64,000 bases of DNA from JAHFUS01 sp035689115. GTDB lineage: Bacteria; Actinomycetota; Acidimicrobiia; Acidimicrobiales; GCA-2861595. The stretch is taken from assembly GCA_035689115.1 (NCBI GenBank), contig DASSMA010000014.1, positions 1 through 64,000 of the forward strand, written 5' to 3'. Below are positions 40,899 to 50,290 of this stretch, in pieces; the stretch's first letter is position 1; each line of letters opens with the position of its first letter. A program made the translations under genes and the position numbers. Below the pieces are notes generated by a model. That model had not been told where the DNA came from. It did not search any database and worked only from the letters and a program-made list of their open reading frames with translations.

Positions 40899-41705
40899 GT
40901 GCCGGTCCCCGCCTCGATACCCAGCCCGCCGGGCAACGGCGTCGGGATCGGGCCGCTGCGGCTGCGGGCCTACGGCCTCGCCATCGCCGTCGGCGTGGTG
41001 GTGGCGGTCGAGATCACCAGGCGGCGCTTCGCCCGCCGGGGCGGCGACCCCGATGCGGTGACGGCCGTGGCCGTGTGGGCGGTGCCCGCCGGCCTGGTGG
41101 GCGCCCGGCTCTACCACGTGCTGACCGACTACCGGCGCTTCGAGGGCCACTGGTGGCGGGTGCTGCAGGTCTGGAGGGGTGGCCTCGGCATCCCCGGTGG
41201 CCTGCTGTTCGGCGTGGTGACCGGCGTGCTGGTGGCCCGCCGCCGCGGCCTCGCCGTCGCCGACCTGCTCGACGCCGCGGCGCCGGCCATCCCGGTCGCG
41301 CAAGCCATCGGGCGGCTGGGGAACTGGTTCAACCAGGAACTGTTCGGGCGCCCGAGCACCCTGCCCTGGGCCGTGCGCATCGACGCCGCCCACCGCCCGG
41401 CCGGGTTCGAGCACGTGGCCACCTACCACCCCACGTTCCTCTACGAGGCGCTGTGGAACCTGGCCCTCGCCGCCGCCCTGGTCCGGGTCGACGCCGGCGG
41501 CCGCCTGCGCCGGGGCCAGCTGTTCGTGCTCTACGTCGGCGGGTACGCCGCCGGCCGCCTGTGGGTTGAGGCCCTGCGCATCGACCCGGCCAGCAGGGTG
41601 CTCGGTCTGCGGGTGAACATCTGGGTGAGCGCTCTGGCCCTGGCCGGTGCCGCCGTCGTGTTCGCCGTACGGGCCCGCCGGCCGGCGGGTCAGGAGGGGG
41701 GATGA
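40899..41705 (+). CDS. lgt: Prolipoprotein diacylglyceryl transferase
   Basis: The protein has 268 residues from GTG 40899. It is an integral membrane enzyme with about seven helices. The family signature IGRLGNWFNQELFGRPS is at about residues 137-153, and R-rich stretches (GLVGARLYHVLTDYRRF near 67-83) form the active-site region. It moves diacylglycerol from phosphatidylglycerol to the lipobox cysteine of prolipoproteins. The C-terminus VRARRPAGQEGG overlaps the convergent REC-HPt gene by 16 bases. It is divergent from recC; no functional link is expected. Confidence 0.95.
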   Translation: MPVPASIPSPPGNGVGIGPLRLRAYGLAIAVGVVVAVEITRRRFARRGGDPDAVTAVAVWAVPAGLVGARLYHVLTDYRRFEGHWWRVLQVWRGGLGIPGGLLFGVVTGVLVARRRGLAVADLLDAAAPAIPVAQAIGRLGNWFNQELFGRPSTLPWAVRIDAAHRPAGFEHVATYHPTFLYEALWNLALAAALVRVDAGGRLRRGQLFVLYVGGYAAGRLWVEALRIDPASRVLGLRVNIWVSALALAGAAVVFAVRARRPAGQEGG

Positions 41706-42469
41706 AGTTCCTCGGCCAGCGCCCGGGTGGCCTCGTCGACCGCGGCCCGCAACTCGGCGACGGCCGCCGCCGACGGCGGGTCCTGCATCCGGGCGGCCAC
41801 GTCGATCTCGTGGGCCAGGTGGGCGACCCGGAGGGCGCCGAAGAAGCCGGCTGATCCGGTGAGCTTGTGGGCGGCGGCCGAGATCTCGGCGCAGTCGCCG
41901 GCCGCCAGCGCGGCGTCCATGCGGGCCAGTTGCGTGTCGGTGTCTCGGAGGAACATGGCCAGCAACTGGTGGATGCTGCCGTCCCGGTCGATGCGGCGCA
42001 GCTCGTCCACCGTGTCGGGATCGATCACCGCGCCCGCCGTCCCGTGATCCGCCCGATGGTCGGGAACGGGCTCCTCGTGCCGGAGCAGGCCGGCGAGGGT
42101 GCGGGCGAGCGCGTCGCGGTCGATGGGCTTGCCGACGTGGGCGTCCATGCCGGCGGCCAGGGCCCGCTCGACGTCGGCCTGCTGCACCGACGCGGTGACG
42201 GCCACGATGGGGGTCCGCCGGCCGGCCGCCTCGAGCCGGCGGATCTCGGCGGCTGCCGCGTACCCGTCGACCACCGGCATCTCGCAGTCGAGCAGCACCA
42301 CGTCGTAGCGCTCCCGGACGACCACCGTGACCGCCGACGTGCCGTCGCCCACCGTGTCGACGGCGTACCCCATCCGCTCCAGGAGCAGGGCTGCCAGCCG
42401 GCGCGTGACGGGGTCGTCGTCGGCCACGAGCACCTTGGCGCGGGGGGACTTGTCGATGGCGGGTTCCAT
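41690..42469 (-). CDS. Receiver-HPt phosphotransfer protein
   Basis: The protein has 259 residues from ATG 42469; a longer frame from 42505 is less likely. The receiver domain (about 8-125) has ADDDP, the phospho-acceptor Asp in VVLLDCEMPVVDGY, and K in HVGKPID. The HPt domain (about 150-250) has the phospho-histidine motif AAAHKLTGSAGFFGAL. The whole protein aligns closely with the C-terminal receiver plus HPt of the divergent hybrid kinase, so it is a duplicate of that part. It has no DNA-binding or enzymatic output and could act as a phosphate shuttle or sink for that kinase. Confidence 0.88.
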   Translation of the reverse strand: MEPAIDKSPRAKVLVADDDPVTRRLAALLLERMGYAVDTVGDGTSAVTVVVRERYDVVLLDCEMPVVDGYAAAAEIRRLEAAGRRTPIVAVTASVQQADVERALAAGMDAHVGKPIDRDALARTLAGLLRHEEPVPDHRADHGTAGAVIDPDTVDELRRIDRDGSIHQLLAMFLRDTDTQLARMDAALAAGDCAEISAAAHKLTGSAGFFGALRVAHLAHEIDVAARMQDPPSAAAVAELRAAVDEATRALAEELHPPS

Positions 42470-42545
42470 GGACAGGCGCGACGCTAAACCGAAGTGAGGG
42501 GCCACCGCCTAACCTGATGGGAAACCAGGCAAGGGGGAAGGGAGA

Positions 42546-45500
42546 GTGGTGTCGGAACGCCCGCACGTGCTGGCCGACCTCACCCGGGCGTTCTCCGAGG
42601 CGGTCGACGACGAGCGGGCGCTGCTGGCTCTCGTCGCCGACCTGATCGGCCAGGCCACGGGCGACGCCTGCACCGTGCGGCTCCTCAGCGAGGACGGGTC
42701 GCGGTTGGAACCGGTGTCGGCGTACCACCCCGACCCCGAGGGCCTGAAGGCCCTCCGCGACGCCATGGCCAGGACCGACCGGCGGCCCGATATCGGCATC
42801 TGGGGACCGGTGATGAACGAGCGCCGGCCGGTGCGGTTCACGGTCACCGAGGAGGAGGCGCCGGCCTCGGCCTCGCCCGAGCAGGTGGCCTACCTCCGGG
42901 CGGCCAGGATTCCCGGCTTCGTCGCCGCCCCGCTGGTCGCGCGGGGCCGGGTCATCGGCGGGATCTCCCTCGTCCGCTACGGCGACGCTCCGCCGTTCAC
43001 CGACGACGACGAGGCGTTCCTCGCCGACATGGCCGACCGGGCCGCCCTCGCCATCGACAACGCCCGGCTGCTCACCGCCGAACGGGCGGCGAGGACCGAG
43101 GCCGAGCAGGCCACGGCCGAGGCCCATGCGGCGCTGGCCCAGCGCGAGCGGGCGGAGCGGCTGCTCGAGGCGGCCGACCGCAGCCGGCTGCTGCTGGAGG
43201 CCACCGCCAACGGCATCTATGGCATCGATCACGAGGGCCGGTGCACGTTCGTCAACCGGGTGGCGGCCGAGGCCCTCGGGTGGGAGCCGGCCGACCTGGA
43301 GGGCACGCTGGTCCACGACCTGGTGCACCACCACGACGCCGAGGGCGTGCCGGTCCCCTGGGAGGAGTGCCCCGTCCACGTCACCATCGACGAGGGCAGG
43401 GAGACCCGCGTCGAGGGAGCGGCGTTCTGGCGGAAGGACGGCACGGTGTTCCCCGCCGAGATGGCCGCCCGTCCCGTCGTCGACGGCGGCACCGTCGTCG
43501 GGGCCGTGGTGTCGTTCACCGACATCACCGAGCGCATGCGGTGGGCGGCCGACATCGAGGCCGCCCGAGAGCAGGCGCTGGTACTGGCCCGGCTCAAGTC
43601 GGAGTTCCTGGCGACGATGAGCCACGAGATCCGCACGCCGATGAACGGTGTGATCGGCATGGCCGGCCTGCTGCTCGACACCGATCTCGACCCCGAGCAG
43701 CGGGAGTACGCCGAGACGGTGCGCAACTCGGCGCGCGCCCTGCTGGCGATCATCAACGACATCCTCGACTTCTCCAAGATCGAGGCCGGTCGCCTGGAGC
43801 TGGAGGAGGTCGACTTCGACCTGGGTGCAGCGGCCGAGGAAGTGGGCGAGCTGCTGGCCGAGGAGGCCCATGCCAAGGGCCTGGAGCTGGCGATGTTCGT
43901 CGACCCGGCCCTGCCGGCGGCCGTGCGTGGCGACCCCGGACGGCTGCGCCAGGTCCTCACCAACCTGGTGGGCAACGCCGTCAAGTTCACCGACGCCGGC
44001 GAGGTGGTGGTGGCCGCCCGCGTGGCCGAGAGCGGCGACGAGGTGGTCACCGTCCGCTTCGAGGTCCGCGACACCGGCATCGGCATCGCCGACGACCTCC
44101 AGGAGCACCTGTTCGACAGCTTCACCCAGGCCGACGCGTCCACCACCCGGCGCTTCGGCGGCACCGGGCTCGGCCTCGCCATCTCCCGCCGGCTGGTGGA
44201 GATGATGGGCGGCCGCATCGGCGTCGACAGTGAGCCCGGCCGGGGCAGCACGTTCTGGTTCACCGTACCGCTGGCGCGGGCGGCGCCGGCGCCGGCCCTC
44301 CGCCGGGGCAAGCTCAGCGGCACCCGCGTGCTGGTGGCCGACGACAGCGCGGTGAACCGCACGATCCTCGCCGCCCAGCTGGAGGCGTGGGGCATGGAGC
44401 CCACGCTCGTCGCCAGCGGGGCGGAGGCGGTGGCGGTGGCCCAGGCGGCGGCCGTGGGACACCCGTTCGAGGTCGTGGTCACCGACTTCCAGATGCCGGG
44501 GATGGACGGCATCGACCTGGCCGACGTGCTGAACGTCGCCCTCGAACCGGCCCCGCCGGTGATCGTGCTGTCGTCGGCCGGCGGCCGGGAGGTGGCCCGC
44601 GGCCGCGGGGGCGACAACTGCGCCGCCTTCCTCGTGAAGCCGGCCCGGCGGTCGCAGCTGTTCGACGCCATCGCCGTCGCCCTCGGTACCGCTCCCGAGC
44701 GCAACCGGCCCTCGCCCGGCCGGCCCGAGCCCGCCGTCCCCGAGGAGGCCCGGGGCCGGGGGATGCGGATCCTCGTGGCCGACGACAACCCGGTGAACCA
44801 GCGGCTGGCCGCCCTGCTGCTCGAGCGCATGGAGTACCGGGTCGACACGGTCGGCGACGGCGCCGAGGCGGTCACCGCCGTGTTCCGCGGCGGGTACGAC
44901 GCGGTGGTGATGGACTGCGAGATGCCGGGCATGGACGGCTACCAGGCGTCGGGGGAGATCCGCCGCCGGGAGGCCGGCTCCCGCCACATCCCGATCGTGG
45001 CCGTCACCGCCTCGGTGCTCCACACCGACGTGGAACGGGCGCTGGCCGCCGGCATGGACGCCCACGTCGGCAAGCCCATCGACCGCAACGAGCTGGCCCG
45101 CACCCTGGCCCGGCTGCTGCGCGACGTCGACGGGCCCGGCGACGGCACCGCCGACCGGGCCCTGGCCGCCCAGGCCGAGGCGGCCGACGAGCGGGTGCTG
45201 GACTCCGTCACCGTCGACCAGCTGAAGCAGCTGGACGGCAACGGCGACATCCGCGAATTGCTCCAGATGTTCCTTCGCGACGCTCCGGCCCTCGTCGACC
45301 GCCTGGCCGTCGCCGCCGGCAGGGGCGACGCCGCCGAGGCGGCGGCCGCCTCCCACAAGCTCACCGGGTCGGCGGGGGCCTTCGGCGCCCTCCGGGTCGT
45401 GCACCTGGCACAGGACGTCGAGGCGGCGGCGCGCGACGGCGCGGTGCCGGGGCCGGCCATGGTCGCCGCCCTCCGCTCCGCCCTCGACGCCGCCATCAGG

Positions 45501-45548
45501 GCACTGGTGTCCCAGTTCGGGGACGCGCCCCCGCCGCCGCGTACGTAA
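42546..45548 (+). CDS. Hybrid histidine kinase GAF-PAS-HisKA-HATPase-REC-REC-HPt
   Basis: The protein has 1000 residues from GTG 42546 (GTG 42549 equally close to AAGGGAGA). In order: GAF (about 10-175), a helical linker, PAS (about 215-340), HisKA with H360 in SHEIRTPMNGVIGMAG, HATPase with FEVRDTGIGIADD and FGGTGLGLAISRRLVEMMGG, a first receiver with VVVTDFQMPGMDG, a second with VVMDCEMPGMDGY, and a C-terminal HPt with ASHKLTGSAGAFGAL. It has no membrane segment, so it senses a cytoplasmic signal. The phosphorelay output may go to the divergent receiver-HPt protein or to the GGDEF-EAL protein encoded 57 bases downstream. Confidence 0.92.
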   Translation: MVSERPHVLADLTRAFSEAVDDERALLALVADLIGQATGDACTVRLLSEDGSRLEPVSAYHPDPEGLKALRDAMARTDRRPDIGIWGPVMNERRPVRFTVTEEEAPASASPEQVAYLRAARIPGFVAAPLVARGRVIGGISLVRYGDAPPFTDDDEAFLADMADRAALAIDNARLLTAERAARTEAEQATAEAHAALAQRERAERLLEAADRSRLLLEATANGIYGIDHEGRCTFVNRVAAEALGWEPADLEGTLVHDLVHHHDAEGVPVPWEECPVHVTIDEGRETRVEGAAFWRKDGTVFPAEMAARPVVDGGTVVGAVVSFTDITERMRWAADIEAAREQALVLARLKSEFLATMSHEIRTPMNGVIGMAGLLLDTDLDPEQREYAETVRNSARALLAIINDILDFSKIEAGRLELEEVDFDLGAAAEEVGELLAEEAHAKGLELAMFVDPALPAAVRGDPGRLRQVLTNLVGNAVKFTDAGEVVVAARVAESGDEVVTVRFEVRDTGIGIADDLQEHLFDSFTQADASTTRRFGGTGLGLAISRRLVEMMGGRIGVDSEPGRGSTFWFTVPLARAAPAPALRRGKLSGTRVLVADDSAVNRTILAAQLEAWGMEPTLVASGAEAVAVAQAAAVGHPFEVVVTDFQMPGMDGIDLADVLNVALEPAPPVIVLSSAGGREVARGRGGDNCAAFLVKPARRSQLFDAIAVALGTAPERNRPSPGRPEPAVPEEARGRGMRILVADDNPVNQRLAALLLERMEYRVDTVGDGAEAVTAVFRGGYDAVVMDCEMPGMDGYQASGEIRRREAGSRHIPIVAVTASVLHTDVERALAAGMDAHVGKPIDRNELARTLARLLRDVDGPGDGTADRALAAQAEAADERVLDSVTVDQLKQLDGNGDIRELLQMFLRDAPALVDRLAVAAGRGDAAEAAAASHKLTGSAGAFGALRVVHLAQDVEAAARDGAVPGPAMVAALRSALDAAIRALVSQFGDAPPPPRT

Positions 45549-45605
45549 GACTCGAACGGACGGCCGCGAAGTGCCATTCGACCATGGTGCGGCGAACCAC
45601 GAGGG

Positions 45606-47858
45606 ATGACGATCGGGGCGGTGGAGACCACACGCCGCCCTCAGATGCTCGCGCTCGTCGCCGGTGGGCTGACGCTCCTCGCCCCCTTCGCCGGCCGGCT
45701 GCATGCGGCCGCCCTGGTTGCCGCCGGCCTGGTGGTGGCCCTGCTCCTGTGGCTGGCGCCGCACGCCGGCCCCCGGCGACGGGCCGGGTGGCAGCTGATC
45801 GTCGGCTCGGCGCTGCTCGTGTCGCTGACCGACGTGTGGTTCCGGCTGGCCTTCAGCGGCAGGGACCCCGCCGTGCCGAGCCCGGCCGACGCCCTCTTCG
45901 TCGCCGGCTACGCCTGCCTGCTCGGCGGCGTCGTCCTCCTGTTCCACCAGCCGCAGCCGGACGAACCCCGCAGCGCCGTCCTCGACGGCGTCCTCCTGGG
46001 CCTGGCCGCCGCCGCCTTGGCCGAGGGCACGTTCCTCGGCCGCCTGGTGGGTGACCCCGGCGGCGGCCTCGCCGTTGCCGCCGTCTCGCGCTCGTACCTG
46101 GTCCTGGACCTGTGCCTGGCCGGCACGGTGGTGGCACTGGCCCGCACCGACCTGTGGCACGAGCGGCGGTGGCGGCTGCTCGCCCTCGCCACGACCGTGC
46201 TGATCGCCGCCGACCTCGGGTACCTGCGCCGGGTCGGCTCCGGGGACCTCGTGGGCGAGGCGTGGTACCACCCGCTCTACGTGGTCGTCGGCCTCGCCCT
46301 GGCCGCCGCCGTGTGGACGCCGCCGCCGGCCCCTCGCCACCGGCCGGTCGAGACCGCCCGCATGGTGTTCCTGCCGGGCGGTGTGGCGGCGGTGGCGGCC
46401 GTCGTCCTCGTCTTCGACCACGTCGACGCCCGCACCGACCTCGCGGTGGCCCTCGCCACGATCGCGCTCCTCGTGGTGGGCGTGCGGGCCGGGCTCACCG
46501 TGCACTACCTGCACCAGCTGGCCGACGCCCGGCGCCTGGCGCTGACCGACGACCTCACCGGCCTCCCCAACCGGCGGTGGTTCCTCGACCAGTTGGACCA
46601 GGCCGTCAAGGCCTCGCCGCCCGCGCCCTTCGCCCTCCTGCTGGTCGGGCTCGACCGCTTCAAGGACCTGAACGACACGCTCGGCCACCGCGTCGGGGAC
46701 CAGGTGCTCCAGGACGCCGCCGCCCGGATCACAGGGGTGCTGCACGGTGCCGACCGCCTGGCCCGCCTCGGCGGGGACGAGTTCGCCGCCATCGTGGCCG
46801 GCGACGAGCGGGCGGCTGACTCGGCCGCAGCCGCCGTGACTGCCGCCTTCGCCGAGCCGCTGGCGGCGGGCGACCTGGCGCTGCCGGTGGACGTGAGCGT
46901 CGGCGGGACCCACTGCTCCGACGGCTCGGCCGGCGTGGAGACCCTGCTCCGCCGGGCCGACGTCGCCCTCCACGAGGCCAAGCGGGCCGACGACCACCGG
47001 GCCATGTACCGCCGGGAGCAGGACCGGTTCTCCGTCGAGCGCCTGTCGCTGGGCGCTGAGCTGCGCGCCGCGATCAGGGACGGCGGGCTCACCGTCGTGT
47101 ACCAGCCCATCGTCGACCTCCGGACGGGGCGCCCGCGTCGTGCCGAGGCGCTGGTGCGCTGGGAGCACCCCCGCCACGGGCTCCTGCTGCCCGGCGCCTT
47201 CCTCGACGTGGCCCAGCAGACGGGGTCGATGCGAGCGCTGACCGCCGTCGTGCTCGACGCCGCCCTGGAGCAGGCGGGGCAGTGGCGAGGCGGCGGGCTC
47301 GACCTGGCGGTGTGCGTGAACCTGCCGCCCAGCGCCCTCCTCGACGCCGGGCTGCCGGCGGCCGTCGGGGCCGCCCTGGAGCGGTCAGGCCTGCCGGCCG
47401 CCGCCCTCGGGCTGGAGCTCACCGAGAACGGCCTGCTGGAGGACCCGGACACGGCCCTCGGCATCCTTCGCTCGCTCCGGGACCTCGGTGTCCGTCTCGC
47501 GGTGGACGACTACGGCACCGGCTACGCCTCCCTGAGCTACCTGCGCGACCTGCCGGTGCACTCGCTCAAGATCGACCGCTCGTTCCTCGCCGGCATCGCC
47601 GACGAGGGCACGGCCGCCACCGCGCGGAACGGTGCCCTGGTCCGCTCCACGATCGGGCTGGCCCACGAGTTGGGCTTCGACGTCGTGGCCGAGGGCGTCG
47701 AGGACGCGAGGACCCTCGAACGGCTGCGGCAGTTCGGCGTCGACTCCGTCCAGGGCTACCTCGTGGGGCGACCGGCCAGCGGCGCGGCCGTCGCCGAGGT
47801 GTGGGGGGGCCGGGGCGGCCGGGACCGCGTCAGCCGGCGGGGCCGGGCCAGCCGGTAG
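45606..47858 (+). CDS. Membrane GGDEF-EAL cyclic-di-GMP protein
   Basis: The protein has 750 residues from ATG 45606. About eight membrane helices (residues 10-305) form an integral sensor. GGDEF follows (about 310-465) with an intact active motif RLGGDEFAAI, then EAL (about 480-735) with AEALVRWEHP, ENGLLEDP, DDYGTGYASLSYL and VAEGVED. Both catalytic motifs look intact, so it may make or break cyclic-di-GMP. It lies 57 bases after the hybrid kinase gene and is probably in the same unit. Its last 103 bases overlap the convergent ferric-reductase-like gene, an unusually long coding overlap. Confidence 0.9.
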   Translation: MTIGAVETTRRPQMLALVAGGLTLLAPFAGRLHAAALVAAGLVVALLLWLAPHAGPRRRAGWQLIVGSALLVSLTDVWFRLAFSGRDPAVPSPADALFVAGYACLLGGVVLLFHQPQPDEPRSAVLDGVLLGLAAAALAEGTFLGRLVGDPGGGLAVAAVSRSYLVLDLCLAGTVVALARTDLWHERRWRLLALATTVLIAADLGYLRRVGSGDLVGEAWYHPLYVVVGLALAAAVWTPPPAPRHRPVETARMVFLPGGVAAVAAVVLVFDHVDARTDLAVALATIALLVVGVRAGLTVHYLHQLADARRLALTDDLTGLPNRRWFLDQLDQAVKASPPAPFALLLVGLDRFKDLNDTLGHRVGDQVLQDAAARITGVLHGADRLARLGGDEFAAIVAGDERAADSAAAAVTAAFAEPLAAGDLALPVDVSVGGTHCSDGSAGVETLLRRADVALHEAKRADDHRAMYRREQDRFSVERLSLGAELRAAIRDGGLTVVYQPIVDLRTGRPRRAEALVRWEHPRHGLLLPGAFLDVAQQTGSMRALTAVVLDAALEQAGQWRGGGLDLAVCVNLPPSALLDAGLPAAVGAALERSGLPAAALGLELTENGLLEDPDTALGILRSLRDLGVRLAVDDYGTGYASLSYLRDLPVHSLKIDRSFLAGIADEGTAATARNGALVRSTIGLAHELGFDVVAEGVEDARTLERLRQFGVDSVQGYLVGRPASGAAVAEVWGGRGGRDRVSRRGRASR

Positions 47859-48358
47859 ACCACGAGCGACCCGACGATCCCCGACGCCAGCACCGCCGAC
47901 CACCGGACGGCCGGGTTGCCGGCCTCGGACCCGGCGGTGAGGGCGTGGGCTCCGGCCAGCACGAACAGCCCGAAGCTGGCCCTGTGGACGGCCCGCCACA
48001 ACCGCCGAGGCAGGTGGCGGACCAGCAGCGACGACGCCTCGACGGCCAGCAGCACGTAGAAGGCGACGACGCCCCAGGCCACGGCGACCGGTCGCCACGA
48101 CGACGTCAGCGGCACCAGGACCTGGCTCCATCCGAAGTGGCTCCAGCTGTCGGCGACGAGGCCGCCGACATGGATGGCGGTGAAGACGACCGCCAGGGCG
48201 CCGAGGAAGCGGTGCAGGTCGAGCAGCCACGCCGGCCGGGGCTTGCCGTTCGCCACGCGCGTGGAGAGCAGGAGGCCCCAGATCACCGAGGCGGTGATCA
48301 GCCACCACGCGGTGAGGCCGCCGGCGCGGGCGACGTACCACCACAGCTTCTGGGGCAC
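47756..48358 (-). CDS. Ferric-reductase-like transmembrane protein
   Basis: The protein has 200 residues from ATG 48358. About five to six membrane helices contain haem-ligand-like histidines (LLDLHRFLGALAVVFTAIHVGGL near 45-68; LWRAVHRASFGLFVLAGAHAL near 120-140). This is the fold of ferric reductase and cytochrome b561-like domains. It may hold b-type haem and pass electrons across the membrane. The upstream gene encodes a proline-rich secreted protein. The C-terminal 33 codons overlap the EAL gene on the other strand. The end after LARPRRLTRSR looks unconserved and may extend beyond an older stop. Confidence 0.78.
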   Translation of the reverse strand: MPQKLWWYVARAGGLTAWWLITASVIWGLLLSTRVANGKPRPAWLLDLHRFLGALAVVFTAIHVGGLVADSWSHFGWSQVLVPLTSSWRPVAVAWGVVAFYVLLAVEASSLLVRHLPRRLWRAVHRASFGLFVLAGAHALTAGSEAGNPAVRWSAVLASGIVGSLVVYRLARPRRLTRSRPPRPPHTSATAAPLAGRPTR

Positions 48359-48363
48359 GCCCG

Positions 48364-48741
48364 TCAGCTCCCGCGCGACGTCGTGATCGGGACGCGGGGC
48401 ACGTAGCCGCGGGAGGGTGCCAGCGGCGCCGTCGTGATCGGCGGAGCGGTGGGCGGCAGGGTGGGCGCGGTGGTTGCCGGTGTCCTCCTGGCCGGCGGGG
48501 CCGTCGTGTCAGGGGCCGGAGGAGGAGGCGGCGGGGCGGCGGTGGTGGGCGGCACGGGTGCCGGCAGGGCGGCGGGGGGCGCTGCCGGCGCGGGCGGGGC
48601 GGCGAGGGCTGCGGGGTGGTTCCCGCCCAGCGCCATGGCCGCCACCATGGCGCCTGTCCCGAGGGTGCTCAGGGCGGCGGTGGCGACGCGGGCGCGGGCG
48701 GCCGGGTGCCGGCGCATCGAGGCCCCTCGCCTGGTCCCCAT
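48364..48741 (-). CDS. Proline/alanine-rich secreted or anchored protein
   Basis: The protein has 125 residues. ATG 48741 is chosen because GAGGAGG lies five bases upstream; MRRHPA (48717) is an internal alternative. A basic start, one hydrophobic segment (ALSTLGTGAMVAAMALGG), then a Pro/Ala/Thr-rich tail (PTTAAPPPPPPAPDTTAPP). Such tails span or attach to the wall. It lies five bases before the ferric-reductase-like gene and is presumably co-transcribed with it. In related loci an FMN-binding protein often occupies this position; none is here. Confidence 0.6.
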   Translation of the reverse strand: MGTRRGASMRRHPAARARVATAALSTLGTGAMVAAMALGGNHPAALAAPPAPAAPPAALPAPVPPTTAAPPPPPPAPDTTAPPARRTPATTAPTLPPTAPPITTAPLAPSRGYVPRVPITTSRGS

Positions 48742-48944
48742 GCCGCTCCTCCTCGTGCCACCGGCGGCGCGCCCCACTCCTGATGTTCTCGGCAGGAGAG
48801 CCCGGGCGCCGCACAAGACGCCGGCAAAGGTTCGGTTAGCGCCGGGCCAAGACCCGCGCGAGCCTTGGTGCCGGGGGCGATGAGTTCCTGGTTCCCCCGG
48901 CGTCTCACTGGCAGCCACGTCCCGAGCCCGAAAGGACGGTCCCG

Positions 48945-49427
48945 ATGCCGACGATCACCCCCTGCCTCTGGTACGACACCCAGGCCGAGGAGGCGGCCGA
49001 GTTCTACGTGTCCGTCTTCCCCAACTCGCGCATCCTCGAGGTCGGGCACTACGGCGAGGCGGGGCCGGGCCCGGCCGGCACCGTGATGGCCGTCAAGTTC
49101 GAGCTCGACGGCCAGGAGTTCACCACTCTGAACGGCGGCCCCCTGTTCACCTTCGACGAGGCCATCTCGTTCCAGATCGGCTGCGCCGACCAGGCCGAGG
49201 TCGACTACTACTGGAACGCCCTCACCGACGGCGGGGAGGAAGGGCCGTGCGGGTGGCTGAAGGACCGCTACGGGCTGTCGTGGCAGGTCGTGCCCGGCCG
49301 CCTCATCGAGCTGCTCGGCGACGAGGACCCGGACCGCTCGACCAGGGCCATGCGGGCCATGCTCGAGATGAAGAAGATCGACATCGCAGCCGTCGAGCGG
49401 GCGGCTCTCGCCGGCGCTGACGCCTGA
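48945..49427 (+). CDS. VOC family protein (PhnB-like)
   Basis: The protein has 160 residues from ATG 48945 with AAAGGA upstream. It is a single PhnB/glyoxalase-like unit. The opening TPCLWYDTQAEEAAEFYVSVF is the family signature, with GPLFTFDEAISFQIGC and GEEGPCGWLKDRYGLSWQVVP later. This is the group formerly annotated as 3-demethylubiquinone-9 methyltransferase; real substrates are unknown. It is followed 24 bases later by a two-domain VOC gene on the same strand, so the two are likely co-expressed. Confidence 0.85.
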   Translation: MPTITPCLWYDTQAEEAAEFYVSVFPNSRILEVGHYGEAGPGPAGTVMAVKFELDGQEFTTLNGGPLFTFDEAISFQIGCADQAEVDYYWNALTDGGEEGPCGWLKDRYGLSWQVVPGRLIELLGDEDPDRSTRAMRAMLEMKKIDIAAVERAALAGADA

Positions 49428-49451
49428 CCCATCCACTCGCAAGGAGGAACC

Positions 49452-50243
49452 ATGCCCACCCGTGACACCCCGCCCCCCGGCGCTCCGTGCTGGGTCGACC
49501 TCATGTCGTCGGACCCCGCCAGGAGCAGCACCTTCTACTGCGACCTGCTCGGCTGGACCGCCGACGAGCCCGACGAGGCGTTCGGCGGGTACTTCAGCTT
49601 CCGGCGGGACGGCGTGCTGGTGGCCGGCTGCATGGCCGCCCAGCCGGGGAGCCCAGCCGACATGTGGTCGGTGTACCTCGCCACCGACGATGCCGCCAAG
49701 ACGGTGGAGGCGGCCCAGGCCAACGGCGGCAAGGTCCTGGTCGAGCCCATGGCGGTCGGCGACCTCGGCACCATGGCCTACCTGGCCGATCCCTCGGGCG
49801 CAGCCATCGGGCTCTGGCAGCCGGGCACCCACCCGGGCTTCACCGTGTACGCCGAGAACAACGCCCCGGCCTGGTTCGAACTGCACACCCGCCAGTTCGA
49901 CCAGGCGGTGGCCTTCTACCGGGACGTGTTCCGCTGGGAGACCCACGCCATGAGCGACGCCCCCGAGTTCCGGTACACCATCCTCCAGCACGGGGAGGAG
50001 ATGCTGGCCGGCGTGATGGACGCCACCGGCCACCTGCCCGAGGGCGTCCCGGACCACTGGGCGGTGTACTTCGGGGTGGCCGACGCCGACGCCGCGGTGG
50101 CGAGGACGGTCGAGCTGGGCGGAAGCGTCCTGCGGCCGGCCGAGGACACGCCCTACGGGCGCATCGCCGTCGTCGCCGACGCCACGGGGGCGGGTTTCCG
50201 GCTGGTGGCGCCCAACGAGGCGATGCCGGCCCGGGAGGGCTGA
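49452..50243 (+). CDS. Two-domain VOC family protein
   Basis: The protein has 263 residues from ATG 49452 with AAGGAGGAACC upstream, a strong ribosome binding site. It has two glyoxalase-type halves: the first starts CWVDLMSSDPARSSTFYCDLLGW and the second starts WFELHTRQFDQAVAFYRDVFRW. Each ends with a GRIAVVADATGAGFRL or similar strand. This is the pattern of actinobacterial VOC proteins related to CFP32. It may bind small metabolites or act in toxin resistance or methylglyoxal handling; function is unproven. It forms a unit with the PhnB-like gene. Confidence 0.85.
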   Translation: MPTRDTPPPGAPCWVDLMSSDPARSSTFYCDLLGWTADEPDEAFGGYFSFRRDGVLVAGCMAAQPGSPADMWSVYLATDDAAKTVEAAQANGGKVLVEPMAVGDLGTMAYLADPSGAAIGLWQPGTHPGFTVYAENNAPAWFELHTRQFDQAVAFYRDVFRWETHAMSDAPEFRYTILQHGEEMLAGVMDATGHLPEGVPDHWAVYFGVADADAAVARTVELGGSVLRPAEDTPYGRIAVVADATGAGFRLVAPNEAMPAREG

Positions 50244-50290
50244 CGGCGCGCCCCGGCCGGCCTCCCCGGCCGGGGGCTTCGCCTCTTCGT

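Noticed and set aside
40884..47177. Very long minus-strand frame across lgt, the kinase and the GGDEF-EAL gene
   Set aside because: Opposite strand of several recognised genes; no domain in the translated protein apart from the separate REC-HPt gene, which lies in another frame.
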